A DNA stretch of 64,000 nt from QYOJ01 sp964449285 (GCA_964449285.1 CAYUZX010000010.1:1-64000), one strand, 5' to 3'; counted from the stretch's first letter, positions 1-8,444 are shown. The notes: a model not told the origin generated them from the sequence alone. A program made the numbers and translations.

Positions 1-2
1 CC

Positions 3-326
3 CTCGATGGTTGTAGTTCCAATCCGTCGAATACCATTAACATTGTGATGCCGGGGATCGACCAACTCAGCGGTACCAACCTTAGCCTATCCCCTGTGCC
101 CAACAACGGAGTATTTACGGTATCCATTACCTCTCCAAATGAGGACAAATTCACAATTTCAATCTACAATAACCTGGGTATTAAAATCTTTGATACAAAC
201 ATGCCTGTTATTAAAGGCACTGTAAATAAACTTATCGATATAAGACCTGCACCTGTGGGCATCTATGTCATAGTGTTTAAAAACAGCTCCGGACAGGAGA
301 TCAGGAAGATCCTGGTGAATAAATAG
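3..326 (+). CDS. C-terminal end of a secreted protein with a type IX secretion sorting domain (5' truncated)
   Basis: The frame is open from the left edge of the window, so the start lies outside. The last 80 or so residues fit the type A sorting domain of the Por (type IX) secretion system: an LSLSPVPNNGVFTVS segment at its start, a central IYNNLGIKIF strand, an APVGIYVIVF segment and a short basic tail ending in KILVNK. In this family the domain directs export through the outer membrane and is removed or used for anchoring. The cargo domain is not in the window, so the protein's activity is unknown. A strong hairpin terminator follows directly. Confidence 0.8.
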   Translation, partial: LDGCSSNPSNTINIVMPGIDQLSGTNLSLSPVPNNGVFTVSITSPNEDKFTISIYNNLGIKIFDTNMPVIKGTVNKLIDIRPAPVGIYVIVFKNSSGQEIRKILVNK

Positions 327-344
327 TAGAGAAACCCAGCAGCT

Positions 345-386
345 AAAAAACCGGGAGTCAAATCATTTTCTGACTTCCGGTTTTTT
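345..386 (+). terminator. Rho-independent terminator
   Basis: A near-perfect 12-bp stem (AACCGGGAGTCA at 349-360 against TGACTTCCGGTT at 371-382, one mismatch) with a 10-nt loop is followed by a run of T. It ends the type IX cargo transcript. Confidence 0.85.
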
Positions 387-631
387 CATTATTTCAACGA
401 CAAGTCCTGCTTCGCATTATCATAAATTTCCAACTAGATCAACTGTTTTGTTTTGACATAAAGAGCTTTCAGGCTGGAGTCAGACAATTAGTTAAGACAA
501 TCAATTGTTTTCATTTTTCCTTGAACGAACTGGGTTTTTAACCCTGCAACACCCTTTTTTAGTACCTTCGTAGATTATTTCGTAAAACGCATATTGCGTA
601 TCGCACATCGCGTATAATATATCCCAAAACT
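387..631. other. Non-coding stretch before der
   Basis: With the terminator this makes a gap of about 300 bases. I see no coding frame. The last 60 bases hold a word-like repeat in which forms of CGCATA, GCGTAT and CGCGTA alternate (577-616), and a possible promoter -7 element at 563. Confidence 0.5.
563..570 (+). promoter_or_regulatory. Possible -7 element for der operon
   Basis: TACCTTCG is one base from the Bacteroidota -7 consensus TAnnTTTG and lies about 60 bases upstream of der. No clear -33 TTTG is present at the usual spacing, so this is weak. Confidence 0.3.
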
Positions 632-1969
632 ATGGCAATCTTAGCAATCGTAGGCCGTCCTAATGTAGGTAAATCCACCTTATTCAACCGCCTGGTTGGG
701 AGGCGTGATGCCATTGTAGATCTTACAAGCGGGGTGACCCGCGATCGCCACTATGGTAAATCGGACTGGAACGGAGTGGAGTTCTCGGTGATCGACACAG
801 GCGGGTATGTTGATCAATCGGGCGATGTGTTTGAAAAGGAGATCAAGAAACAGGTTCGGCTGGCTGTCGAGGAGGCTGACTGTATCCTCTTTATGGTGGA
901 TGCGCGGGAAGGAGTTACCGGGATGGATGAAGATGTGGCTGTTGTGCTCAGACGCTCCAAAAAGCCAGTTTTTCTGGTGGTTAACAAGGTTGACAGCAAC
1001 AAGCAGATTCATGATATTTTTGAATTTTACAAATTAGGGCTGGGAGAGATTTATAGCATTTCTGCTATCAGCGGAAGCGGTACAGGGGATCTCCTGGATC
1101 CTGTGGTGGCATCATTTCCTGTTGTAGAGACGAGGCATACCTCGTCTCTACAGGATACCGAATCCACCGAGGATATTCCGGAAATTCCCCGCATCGCGAT
1201 CGTTGGCCGACCAAATGCCGGAAAATCGTCGCTGGTGAATCTGCTGCTGGGGAACGAGCGTACCATTGTGACTCCAATTGCAGGAACAACCCGCGATTCG
1301 ATCCATACCATTTACAACGCCTTTGGCCTGGAATTTCAGCTGATCGACACTGCCGGCATCCGGAAGAAGGGGAAAGTGAAAGAGGATATCGAATTCTATT
1401 CAGTAATGAGGGCTATCGGATCCATTGAGAACAGCGATGTATGTATCCTGATGATCGATGCCGAAAGGGGATTTGAATCCCAGGATATCAATATTTTCTC
1501 CCTCATCCAGAAAAATCATAAAGGGGTCGTGATCCTGGTCAACAAGTGGGACCTGATTGAAAAAGAGACGAATACGCATAAGGATTTTGAGGAGATGATC
1601 AGGGAACGGATTGCCCCCTTTAAGGATGTACCCATTCTCTTCACTTCAGTCATCCAGAAACAGCGCATCCTGAAGGCAGTAGAGACAGCGATTGCAGTTT
1701 ATAAACGGAAATCCAGAAGGATCCCTACGCGTGAATTGAATGATGTTATGCTTCCTGTCATAGAACAGTATCCTCCTCCAAGAGTGAAAGATAAGCTCAT
1801 TAAAATTAAATTTATCACCCAGCTACAGAAGCCCTACCCGATCTTTGTCTTTTTTTGTAACCATCCACAATACGTTAGAGAGAGTTATCAACGTTTTCTT
1901 GAAAACAAACTCCGCGAGAAGTACGACTTCAACGGAGTACCTATTGAGATTTTCTTCAGGCAAAAATAG
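632..1969 (+). CDS. der: Ribosome biogenesis GTPase Der (EngA), tandem GTPase
   Basis: Der is a double GTPase needed for maturation of the 50S ribosomal subunit. The first G domain shows GRPNVGKS at residues 8-15, DTGG at 55-58 and NKVD at 118-121. The second starts with GRPNAGKS at 192-199 and carries DTAG and NKWD. A KH-like domain fills about residues 365-445. The linker between the two G domains is unusual: codons 165-173 are encoded by a perfect DNA palindrome (1123-1152) of the same family as an intergenic repeat near 15.6 kb, so a repeat seems to have been inserted in frame. First gene of a tight operon with the S4 gene and tonB. Confidence 0.97.
   Translation: MAILAIVGRPNVGKSTLFNRLVGRRDAIVDLTSGVTRDRHYGKSDWNGVEFSVIDTGGYVDQSGDVFEKEIKKQVRLAVEEADCILFMVDAREGVTGMDEDVAVVLRRSKKPVFLVVNKVDSNKQIHDIFEFYKLGLGEIYSISAISGSGTGDLLDPVVASFPVVETRHTSSLQDTESTEDIPEIPRIAIVGRPNAGKSSLVNLLLGNERTIVTPIAGTTRDSIHTIYNAFGLEFQLIDTAGIRKKGKVKEDIEFYSVMRAIGSIENSDVCILMIDAERGFESQDINIFSLIQKNHKGVVILVNKWDLIEKETNTHKDFEEMIRERIAPFKDVPILFTSVIQKQRILKAVETAIAVYKRKSRRIPTRELNDVMLPVIEQYPPPRVKDKLIKIKFITQLQKPYPIFVFFCNHPQYVRESYQRFLENKLREKYDFNGVPIEIFFRQK
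1123..1152. repeat. Palindromic repeat inside der
   Basis: A perfect 13-bp inverted repeat (TGTAGAGACGAGG and its complement) around a 4-nt CATA loop. It closely matches the palindrome at 15581-15608 (GTAGAGACGGGGCATG in its first half). It is translated within the der interdomain linker without breaking the frame. Confidence 0.85.
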
Positions 1970-1972
1970 CGC

Positions 1973-2359
1973 ATGGAAGAGAGTAAGCGGATTGATAAAT
2001 GGCTCTGGGAAGTGCGGGTATTCAAGACCCGTAATCAGGCCTCAATCGCATGCAGGTCGGGGAAACTAAGGATCGATGGCCAGGTGGTAAAACCGTCGCG
2101 CGAGTTACGCAAGGGAGATAAGGTTGCCTTTCACCAACCCCCAATTACCCGAACCTTCCAGGTGCTGGATTTCCCAAAGAGCAGAATAGCAGCCAAACTT
2201 GTCGCTACATTTATGGAGGAGCTGACACCTGATGAGGAGTTTCAGAAGCTGAAGATGATCAAAGAGATTAATTTTGAATACCGTGAAAGGGGAGTCGGGC
2301 GTCCCACAAAACGGCAGCGCCGCGATATTGAAGAATTGAAAAAACACTGGAAAGAGTAG
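1973..2359 (+). CDS. S4 domain RNA-binding protein, Hsp15 (HslR)-like
   Basis: 128 residues. An S4 RNA-binding fold covers about residues 6-70, with the typical RIDKWLWEVRVFKTR start, the ACRSGKLRIDGQ loop and the RELRKGDKV turn. The C-terminus is charged and basic (GRPTKRQRRDIEELKK). In Escherichia coli Hsp15 of this family binds free 50S subunits that still carry a nascent chain. The start is 3 nt after the der stop, so the two are probably co-transcribed, which fits a shared ribosome-related role. The exact RNA target is inferred from family only. Confidence 0.88.
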   Translation: MEESKRIDKWLWEVRVFKTRNQASIACRSGKLRIDGQVVKPSRELRKGDKVAFHQPPITRTFQVLDFPKSRIAAKLVATFMEELTPDEEFQKLKMIKEINFEYRERGVGRPTKRQRRDIEELKKHWKE

Positions 2360-2362
2360 CAA

Positions 2363-3151
2363 ATGATACGCAAGGGAATCCCTACGGAATCACTTACCGA
2401 ACTTGTTTTCCGGAACCGAAACAGGGATTACGGCTCCTTTCAGCTACGGAGACAATACCTGAAAACACTGGTTATCTCCACCGGGATCGGAATATCCCTC
2501 TATCTCTTGTTCGTGGTCATCCCTTTTGTAATTTATATGATTCAGGACGTCAGGATGGATCTTGAGATGGAATATATCTATGAGGTTGAGTACATGCCTT
2601 TTACTCCTCCTGAAGATATTGCGCTGGTCGAAATGGCGAAAGCGCATGCAACACCTCCGGAGGAGAAACAGCTAGCCCCTGTCATTACCGACATTCGTAC
2701 ACCGGAGGAGGAGTTACAACCTGTTCAGGAAGATGTTGTATCGCAGGATGTAGAACCGGAAGAATCTGATAAGGCTTCCTACGGAACCAGGGGCGAAGAG
2801 ATAGGCCGGCAGGCGAATACCGATACAGCTATTGCCACTACCATCGATGTTTATCCGCGTTACCCTGGAGGTGATGAGGCGCGTCTCTATTATCTGAGAA
2901 GGCATGTATCTTACCCAAAAGAAGCTGTAGATAACGCTATTCAGGGGGTCGTGATGGTGGTTTTCGTTATAGAAGCTGATGGTTCGTTGACAAACGTAAA
3001 GATTTTACAGGGCATTGGTGGAGGGTGTGATGAAGAAGCGGTACGGGTAACCCGGGAGATGCCGAGATGGAACCCAGGCAAGCGAAGCGGACGGCCTGTG
3101 CGGGTGATGGTAAAGATGCCCATTGTATTTGGGATTCCCAAAAAACAGTAG
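2363..3151 (+). CDS. tonB: TonB-family energy transducer
   Basis: 262 residues. A cytoplasmic N-terminus with the Bacteroidota-type FRNRNRDYGSFQLRR motif (17-31) is followed by one membrane helix (about 35-60), an acidic and proline-containing periplasmic linker (about 80-165) and a C-terminal TonB domain (about 170-262) with YPGGDEA, GGGCDEEAVRV and MPRWNPG. It would couple inner-membrane proton motive force to TonB-dependent outer-membrane receptors such as those at 41-44 kb and 52-56 kb. It starts 3 nt after the S4 gene. The stop codon lies inside a long inverted repeat. Confidence 0.92.
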   Translation: MIRKGIPTESLTELVFRNRNRDYGSFQLRRQYLKTLVISTGIGISLYLLFVVIPFVIYMIQDVRMDLEMEYIYEVEYMPFTPPEDIALVEMAKAHATPPEEKQLAPVITDIRTPEEELQPVQEDVVSQDVEPEESDKASYGTRGEEIGRQANTDTAIATTIDVYPRYPGGDEARLYYLRRHVSYPKEAVDNAIQGVVMVVFVIEADGSLTNVKILQGIGGGCDEEAVRVTREMPRWNPGKRSGRPVRVMVKMPIVFGIPKKQ

Positions 3152-3190
3152 GGACGACCGGTCCGGTCGCCCCTACTGTTTTGGGATCCC
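3131..3190. repeat. Long inverted repeat spanning the tonB stop
   Basis: Left arm GGGATTCCC-(A)6-CAGTAGGG pairs with right arm CCCTACTG-TTTT-GGGATCCC with small bulges, around a CGACCGGTCCGGTCG core. The last codons of tonB and its TAG stop are in the left arm. No T-run follows on the plus strand, so it is not a standard terminator, though it could protect the mRNA 3' end. Confidence 0.7.
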
Positions 3191-3235
3191 CCTAATTGCT
3201 ATACGGTTGCCCTAATTTTATTCGGGGAACATAAT

Positions 3236-3472
3236 TTATTTCTTGCCAGGATCTGTTTTGGCAGGTTTTGCGGCTGGTTTGCCATGTGAACAGCAAGAGC
3301 TCGATGTCTTGGCTTTGGAGCAATCGGTTTTCTTAACGCAATCAGCCTTTGATTTGTCAGTCTGCTCAGTTTTTGCAGGTTCGGTCTTCTTGACGGGCTT
3401 TTGAGGCTCCTGTGCGAATGTCATACCAACGATTAAAAAGAATGCGGAGATTAAAATAGCTGTTTTTTTCAT
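3236..3472 (-). CDS. Small secreted Lys/Cys-rich protein
   Basis: 78 residues with a clear signal peptide (MKKTAILISAFFLIVGMTFA, cleavage about residue 20). The mature part is almost entirely Lys, Thr, Pro, Ala and Ser, with four cysteines (45, 51, 60, 61) and one histidine (63) close together. No family is recognised. The clustered Cys/His might bind a metal or form disulfides in the periplasm, but that is inference. It sits alone and is read toward the tonB gene. A good -7 element lies about 50 bases upstream. Confidence 0.65.
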   Translation of the reverse strand: MKKTAILISAFFLIVGMTFAQEPQKPVKKTEPAKTEQTDKSKADCVKKTDCSKAKTSSSCCSHGKPAAKPAKTDPGKK

Positions 3473-3519
3473 GATAATTCAAGTTTACGGTTGTTAACTT
3501 AGATTCAGTTTAGATAACG

Positions 3520-3527
3520 CAAATATA
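3520..3527 (-). promoter_or_regulatory. -7 element upstream of the small secreted protein
   Basis: Reads TATATTTG on the minus strand, a full match to TAnnTTTG, about 48 bases before the start codon. No convincing -33 element. Confidence 0.35.
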
Positions 3528-3570
3528 TACATAAAAGTGCATGCGAAGATGAGAAAAAGATTAAAAAATG

Positions 3571-5499
3571 TTAATCCGCTTCCCCAAGGCCATAGATTGC
3601 CTCTTTGATAATTGCACGAAATACTGCTTTTTCAAAGGGTTTGGCAATATAGTGTGTGCATCCTTCGGCAAGCAGTTTCTCCCTGTCACCTATCATCGTG
3701 TATCCTGTCACTGCTATGATGGGCGTCTTTTCATAGCCTGAAATTGCTTTGATCTTTTTCGTTGTCTCAATGCCGTCGATACCCGAACCCAGGTTGATAT
3801 CCATCAACACAGCATCATACTTCGTCTCCTTCGCCATTTTTACGGCAGTTTTACCTTCATACGCATGATCCATCAAGTATGTTGGTTTCAGAAAGAGCTC
3901 AATCAGGTTTCGGTTGATCATGTTGTCCTCCACCAGAAGTACTAGAGGCACGTCTCTCTTTATAACTGCCGGAGTAAACGGCATTGAACGTTCAATCTCT
4001 TCCGGGTCGGTGGTAAAATGTTTTGCTGATTTTGCAGCTGGAAGCCAGATGGTGAAGGTTGTCCCATTGCCTGGTGTACTTTTCACCGAGATCTTTCCAT
4101 TCATCAGTTCGCAGATTTTCTTACAGATAGTCAGCCCTAGCCCGCTCCCCTGGAACTTGCGGTCGTAACCCTCACTCACTTGCCGGAACTCCTGAAAGAT
4201 CATATCAAAGAACTTTTGCTCAATGCCTACCCCTGTATCTCTAATTTCGATCGTTTGCCATTGTACGTTATCCTCTGTAACCGTTCTCGCTCGAATCGTA
4301 ATACTGCCCTGTTTGGTGAACTTTACAGCATTATCAAGGATTTGTTGGAAAAGCTGTTTAAAAAGTTGAAGATCGGCATTGACGATGAACTCCTCTGGAA
4401 GGTCTTTCAGTAATGAGATCTTTTTTTCATGAATCGGATCCTCAAATGATTTGCAAATCTTCTCTATTGCAGCCACCAGGTCGATGTGTTTGAAGACCAT
4501 CGTAACTTTGCCAGCCTGAAGTTGTGAGAGGGTGATGATGGAGTTAAGCGTTGACATCAGCCTTCTTCCCGAGAGATAAATGTTCTCAACCATAGGCAAG
4601 TACTCAGTATTTCTCAGATCCTCCTGAAGAAGTTCCGAAAAGCCAAGAATCCCGTTCAAAGGAGTTCGGAGTTCATGACTGATATTGGAGAGGATGGATG
4701 ACTTGAGCAGGTCCGATTCTTCGGCTTTCTCTTTCGCCAGGATAAGTTGCTGTTCGTAATTTTTTCTCTCGGTGACATTCTGGGCCATCATAAAGAGGTA
4801 ATCCTCAGCGAACAGGGTGATCATTTTACCGCTTACCTGTATCAGAATCTGCTTGTCATCTTTTCTATTCCAGGCAGTTTCAATATCACGAAATTCCTGA
4901 AAACTCCAGCTTCTGGCATTCTGCTTGCTAATTACCTCGTGGAGATCGACATCCTTGATGAACCTTCGTCCGGGTGTATCCAGGATCTCCTCCCGGGAGT
5001 ACCCGAGCATGTCGCAGGCAGCCTGGTTGCAATCCATAATACTGAGGTCGGAAAGGCGGAGCAAGAGGATCGCATCATGGGCCGTTTCAAACACAGCATG
5101 GTATTTGATCTCACTGCGCCGGATTGTTTCACGGGTCTTCTCCATCCGTTTTGTGATTCGCGCCAGGAGCTCATCGAAATCAATGGGTTTTATGATGTAG
5201 TCATCTGCTCCCATGGTCATCCCATACAGGATATCTTCCCGTTCCGCTTTTGCAGTAAGAAAAATAAATGGAATGAGTGAGGTTGTGACGTTACTCTTCA
5301 ATTTTTCAAACGTTTCATACCCATTCATCCTGGGCATGAAAATGTCGCACAGGATCAGGTCGGGAAGCTCGTTTACTGCCAGATCTACTCCCTTCTTTCC
5401 GTTCTCTGCCATGATGGTTTCCATCCCCTCCTCTTGCAGAAATTCTGCCAGGCTCTCCAAAAGGATGGGGTCATCCTCAATAATCAGAATCTTGCTCAT
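3571..5499 (-). CDS. Hybrid histidine kinase: receiver-PAS-HisKA-HATPase-receiver
   Basis: 642 residues, no membrane segment. Order: receiver domain 1 (residues 1-115, phospho-acceptor D52, K104), PAS (about 130-245), HisKA with SNISHELRTP (H275), HATPase with N390, DTGVGI (421-426) and GSGLGL (451-456), then receiver domain 2 (about 518-635, D567, K620). An N-terminal receiver in front of a kinase means it can itself be driven by another kinase. Its start overlaps the end of the upstream sensor kinase by 23 nt, so the two are probably translated together and likely form one phosphorelay. No DNA-binding output domain is encoded nearby, so the final target is unknown. Confidence 0.92.
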   Translation of the reverse strand: MSKILIIEDDPILLESLAEFLQEEGMETIMAENGKKGVDLAVNELPDLILCDIFMPRMNGYETFEKLKSNVTTSLIPFIFLTAKAEREDILYGMTMGADDYIIKPIDFDELLARITKRMEKTRETIRRSEIKYHAVFETAHDAILLLRLSDLSIMDCNQAACDMLGYSREEILDTPGRRFIKDVDLHEVISKQNARSWSFQEFRDIETAWNRKDDKQILIQVSGKMITLFAEDYLFMMAQNVTERKNYEQQLILAKEKAEESDLLKSSILSNISHELRTPLNGILGFSELLQEDLRNTEYLPMVENIYLSGRRLMSTLNSIITLSQLQAGKVTMVFKHIDLVAAIEKICKSFEDPIHEKKISLLKDLPEEFIVNADLQLFKQLFQQILDNAVKFTKQGSITIRARTVTEDNVQWQTIEIRDTGVGIEQKFFDMIFQEFRQVSEGYDRKFQGSGLGLTICKKICELMNGKISVKSTPGNGTTFTIWLPAAKSAKHFTTDPEEIERSMPFTPAVIKRDVPLVLLVEDNMINRNLIELFLKPTYLMDHAYEGKTAVKMAKETKYDAVLMDINLGSGIDGIETTKKIKAISGYEKTPIIAVTGYTMIGDREKLLAEGCTHYIAKPFEKAVFRAIIKEAIYGLGEAD

Positions 5500-6952
5500 A
5501 ATCAGTTGTTTTTGTTGTTCTTACTGGGATTTTTACGTCGAAAGTGGTTCCCTCGTCAATACTGCTGGTCACCTGGATTGATCCTTTCAGCAGATCAACA
5601 CATCGTTTTACAATCGACATTCCCAACCCGGTTCCCGGTATCCCATCGCTGTTACTGCCCCTATGAAAGGGCTGAAACAGCTGTCCCATATCATGTTCGG
5701 GGATACCGATTCCCTGATCGCTTACAATCATTTCGATATGGTTGTTTTCCCTTGCAATCGTCACGCTGACAGGTTTGTCCTGTGGGCTGAATTTCCCGGC
5801 ATTGGAGAGCAAATGAGAGAGGATTTGCCGGAGAAGTTCTTTGTCGGTGTAGATGTCGTCTTCACCCTGATCGATCTTCAGTTCCAGGTGTATAGGCAAC
5901 TCGGAGTTCTTTCGGAGTTCTTCGATGACCTCGTTGACAAATTCATTAATCTGAAAAGTTTCAGGATTCAAAGAAAGGACCCCGCTTTGATCTTTTGAGA
6001 TAAGGGTCACATCTTCAAGAAGAATGATCATTTTTTTGATAGCTTCCCGAACCCGCCTGATCACCTCTGTCCTTTTCTCAATTGGCCATTTTTCCTGGTA
6101 CTTGCTTAAAAGCTGAATGTTGCTGGAGATGGCTGCCAGGGGTGTCCTGAATTCATGAGAGACCAGGGAAATAAAACGCGATTTAAGCTGATTCAGCTCC
6201 TGCTGTTTTGACAGCATCCGTGAAATCTCAAGTTCAGCTTCCTTTCTGATCGTGATATTCCTGATGGAGATCAGGTAATCGCCGATTCCGGTAGCCGAAA
6301 CCATCGCCTCGTAAGCACGCTCGGAACCATCAGGCAAATGGAGAGAATAGTCAAAGATCCCACTTCTATTTGACCCGTCAATGTCAAGAATTGCTTGATA
6401 ATAGGCAGCGGTAACGTGTGCAGGCATCATCTCTTCGACACCTTTGCCCAGAAATTTTTCAGGTGGGAGGAGCAACTCCGAAGGATCGGGAGCATGATAA
6501 TCCGTGATGATTCCTTGAAGACTTACCCGGAATAGCAGATCGGGGATCGCATTGAGCAAAGCCCGCGATTTGGCTTCAGAAATGGCCACGGATTCAAGAG
6601 CCTGGCTCTTCTCTTTCATCACTGTGTCGAGCTCTTTTCGCTGATTGAAGAACCGCTGTAACAGAATCCCGATCTTTCCTATCTCGTCGCGACGATGCGA
6701 GAGCGCTTCAACAGGAACCGGGTCGTGGAGAGCCAGAGCGCCGGCAATCTGATTCAGGGGCTTGATGATCCAATGGTGAGTAACCAGCACAAACAAGCCG
6801 ATCAACAGAATAAAACGGGCAATAGAGAGGTAGGTCCAAAGATAAACAGGTAACCACCCGAAGACTTCACTGTTGAACAAAAAGAGGTTCGGAACAATGG
6901 TAATCGCGAAGGCTACCAAGAAGATGATCAGGAATTTATACTGGATCTTCAT
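5477..6952 (-). CDS. Membrane-bound PAS sensor histidine kinase
   Basis: 491 residues. Two membrane helices (about 5-27 and 41-63) enclose only a very short outside loop, so sensing is likely in the membrane or cytoplasm. A HAMP-like linker (about 63-110), a PAS domain (about 125-240), HisKA with SLVSHEFRTP (H266) and HATPase with N384, DQGIGI (412-417) and a TGLGM box follow. It is the upstream member of the overlapping pair with the hybrid kinase. A TATCTTTG promoter element lies about 30 bases before the start. Confidence 0.92.
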   Translation of the reverse strand: MKIQYKFLIIFLVAFAITIVPNLFLFNSEVFGWLPVYLWTYLSIARFILLIGLFVLVTHHWIIKPLNQIAGALALHDPVPVEALSHRRDEIGKIGILLQRFFNQRKELDTVMKEKSQALESVAISEAKSRALLNAIPDLLFRVSLQGIITDYHAPDPSELLLPPEKFLGKGVEEMMPAHVTAAYYQAILDIDGSNRSGIFDYSLHLPDGSERAYEAMVSATGIGDYLISIRNITIRKEAELEISRMLSKQQELNQLKSRFISLVSHEFRTPLAAISSNIQLLSKYQEKWPIEKRTEVIRRVREAIKKMIILLEDVTLISKDQSGVLSLNPETFQINEFVNEVIEELRKNSELPIHLELKIDQGEDDIYTDKELLRQILSHLLSNAGKFSPQDKPVSVTIARENNHIEMIVSDQGIGIPEHDMGQLFQPFHRGSNSDGIPGTGLGMSIVKRCVDLLKGSIQVTSSIDEGTTFDVKIPVRTTKTTDYEQDSDY

Positions 6953-6980
6953 GGTAAAAAATAACCCGGTAATTTATACT

Positions 6981-6988
6981 CAAAGATA
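6981..6988 (-). promoter_or_regulatory. -7 element for the two-kinase operon
   Basis: Minus-strand TATCTTTG, exact TAnnTTTG match, 29 nt before the start codon. The -33 region is not clear. Confidence 0.4.
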
Positions 6989-7106
6989 TTCCATATGACA
7001 CCATTTTCCTAATAGAATCAGAGTTTATTAGTAAGTGTCGACTGAACCAGCACAGGTATATCCATTTTGAACGTAACCGAGAGGGAAGAGATCACTTGAA
7101 ACAGGT

Positions 7107-7559
7107 TCACTCCCTGTTTTTGGAGTCCATAATGATGGTAACCGGCCCATCATTCACAAGTGAGATATCCATCATCGCCCCAAAATTACCTGTTTGCACA
7201 GGTTTCCCAAGAATGATTTCGAGGTTTCTGATAAATTGATCATAAAGAGGGATGGCAATTTCAGGTTTTGCAGCCCGGATGTAGGAGGGGCGGTTCCCTT
7301 TTTTTATACTGGCATGAAGCGTGAACTGACTGACAACGATGATTTCCCCATCAGCTTCCGTGACAGACTGGTTCATCACTCCATCATCGTCGGGGAATAC
7401 CCGTAAACGGATGACCTTGCCCGAAAGCCACTCGATATCATTGAGGGTGTCAGCCTCTTCAATCCCCAGAAGGAGCAAAAGACCTTTCCCAATGGTGGCA
7501 ATGGTTTTTCCATCTATTATCACCGAAGCTTTGCTGACACGTTGAAGTACTACACGCAT
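7107..7559 (-). CDS. dtd: D-aminoacyl-tRNA deacylase
   Basis: 150 residues, full family length. Dtd removes D-amino acids wrongly attached to tRNA. Both signature motifs are present: SQFTL at 77-81 and the NDGPVT loop at 136-141, whose Gly-cisPro pair gives chirality selection. It stands alone, divergent from pdxJ, with a candidate promoter element close upstream. Confidence 0.96.
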   Translation of the reverse strand: MRVVLQRVSKASVIIDGKTIATIGKGLLLLLGIEEADTLNDIEWLSGKVIRLRVFPDDDGVMNQSVTEADGEIIVVSQFTLHASIKKGNRPSYIRAAKPEIAIPLYDQFIRNLEIILGKPVQTGNFGAMMDISLVNDGPVTIIMDSKNRE

Positions 7560-7575
7560 GGAAGTAAGTAAAACT

Positions 7576-7583
7576 CAAAATTA
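7576..7583 (-). promoter_or_regulatory. Possible -7 element for dtd
   Basis: Minus-strand TAATTTTG fits TAnnTTTG, 17 nt before the start codon. It lies in very A-rich sequence, so a chance match is possible. Confidence 0.3.
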
Positions 7584-7669
7584 AAAAATAAAAATTAAAA
7601 AAAAGAAGATGTCAATCCGAATGCCTGAATTAGTCCCATTCAGGGGATTTAGGCGTGCTATAATTTTAG

Positions 7670-7677
7670 TAGTTTTG
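7670..7677 (+). promoter_or_regulatory. -7 element for pdxJ
   Basis: TAGTTTTG matches TAnnTTTG. A weak TTTA lies about 18 nt upstream in the -33 place. The start codon is only 16 nt downstream, so the leader would be very short. Confidence 0.4.
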
Positions 7678-7693
7678 CAAAAAACGGATCAGG

Positions 7694-8410
7694 ATGACGA
7701 AGTTAAGTGTAAATATCAATAAGATTGCGACCTTGCGAAATGCCCGGGGAGGGAATCAGCCTGACTTACTGAAGGCGTCTATTGACTGTGAACGGTTTGG
7801 AGCTGAGGGCATTACTGTCCATCCACGTCCTGACGAACGACATATTCGTTACAACGATGTTCTTGACCTGAAACCAATCGTCACGACCGAATTTAACATT
7901 GAAGGTTATCCATCCGAGGCTTTTATCAACCTTGTAAAAGAAGTTAAACCAGCGCAGGTGACGTTAGTGCCTGACCCTCCCGAGGCTTTAACTTCCAATG
8001 CAGGATGGGATACCATAAACAATCAATCTTTTTTACGGGAAGTGATTGATGAGTTCAGACGAAGCGGCATCAGGACCTCCATCTTTATCGATACAGACCT
8101 GAAGATGATCGAGCATGCCTGTTCAACCGGCGCCAACAGGGTGGAACTCTATACGGAGGCCTATGCACAGCAATACAGGGGCGGCCGTGAAAAGGCGATC
8201 CTCCCCTTTGTGGAAGCTGCAAAGCTAGCCAAAGAGCTGGGATTAGGGCTCAATGCCGGACATGATCTAAGTCTCGAAAACCTGAAATTCTTCCACCAGT
8301 TGATCCCTGGTTTGTTGGAAGTCTCTATCGGCCATGCCCTGATCTGTGATGCACTCTATTTGGGGCTGGAAAATACGATTCAATTGTATTTAAGACAGTT
8401 GAAAGATTAG
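7694..8410 (+). CDS. pdxJ: Pyridoxine 5'-phosphate synthase
   Basis: 238 residues. PdxJ condenses 1-deoxyxylulose 5-phosphate with 3-amino-2-oxopropyl phosphate in the DXP-dependent route to vitamin B6. Family motifs are plain: SVNINKIATLRNARGG at the start, GITVHPRPDERHI with the catalytic His, TEFNIEGYPS, and EVSIGHALI near the end. It is likely first in a run with the dipeptidase and the PrsW-like protease. The PLP it supplies would serve several enzymes in this window, including serine palmitoyltransferase and the KamA-like mutase. Confidence 0.97.
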   Translation: MTKLSVNINKIATLRNARGGNQPDLLKASIDCERFGAEGITVHPRPDERHIRYNDVLDLKPIVTTEFNIEGYPSEAFINLVKEVKPAQVTLVPDPPEALTSNAGWDTINNQSFLREVIDEFRRSGIRTSIFIDTDLKMIEHACSTGANRVELYTEAYAQQYRGGREKAILPFVEAAKLAKELGLGLNAGHDLSLENLKFFHQLIPGLLEVSIGHALICDALYLGLENTIQLYLRQLKD

Positions 8411-8444
8411 TTGGCAGTATTAACCATTTTTTATCCCGGGCACC

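Noticed and set aside
4747..5280. Long open frame antisense to the hybrid kinase (177 codons)
   Set aside because: It mirrors the conserved receiver/PAS coding sequence on the other strand and shows no domain of its own.
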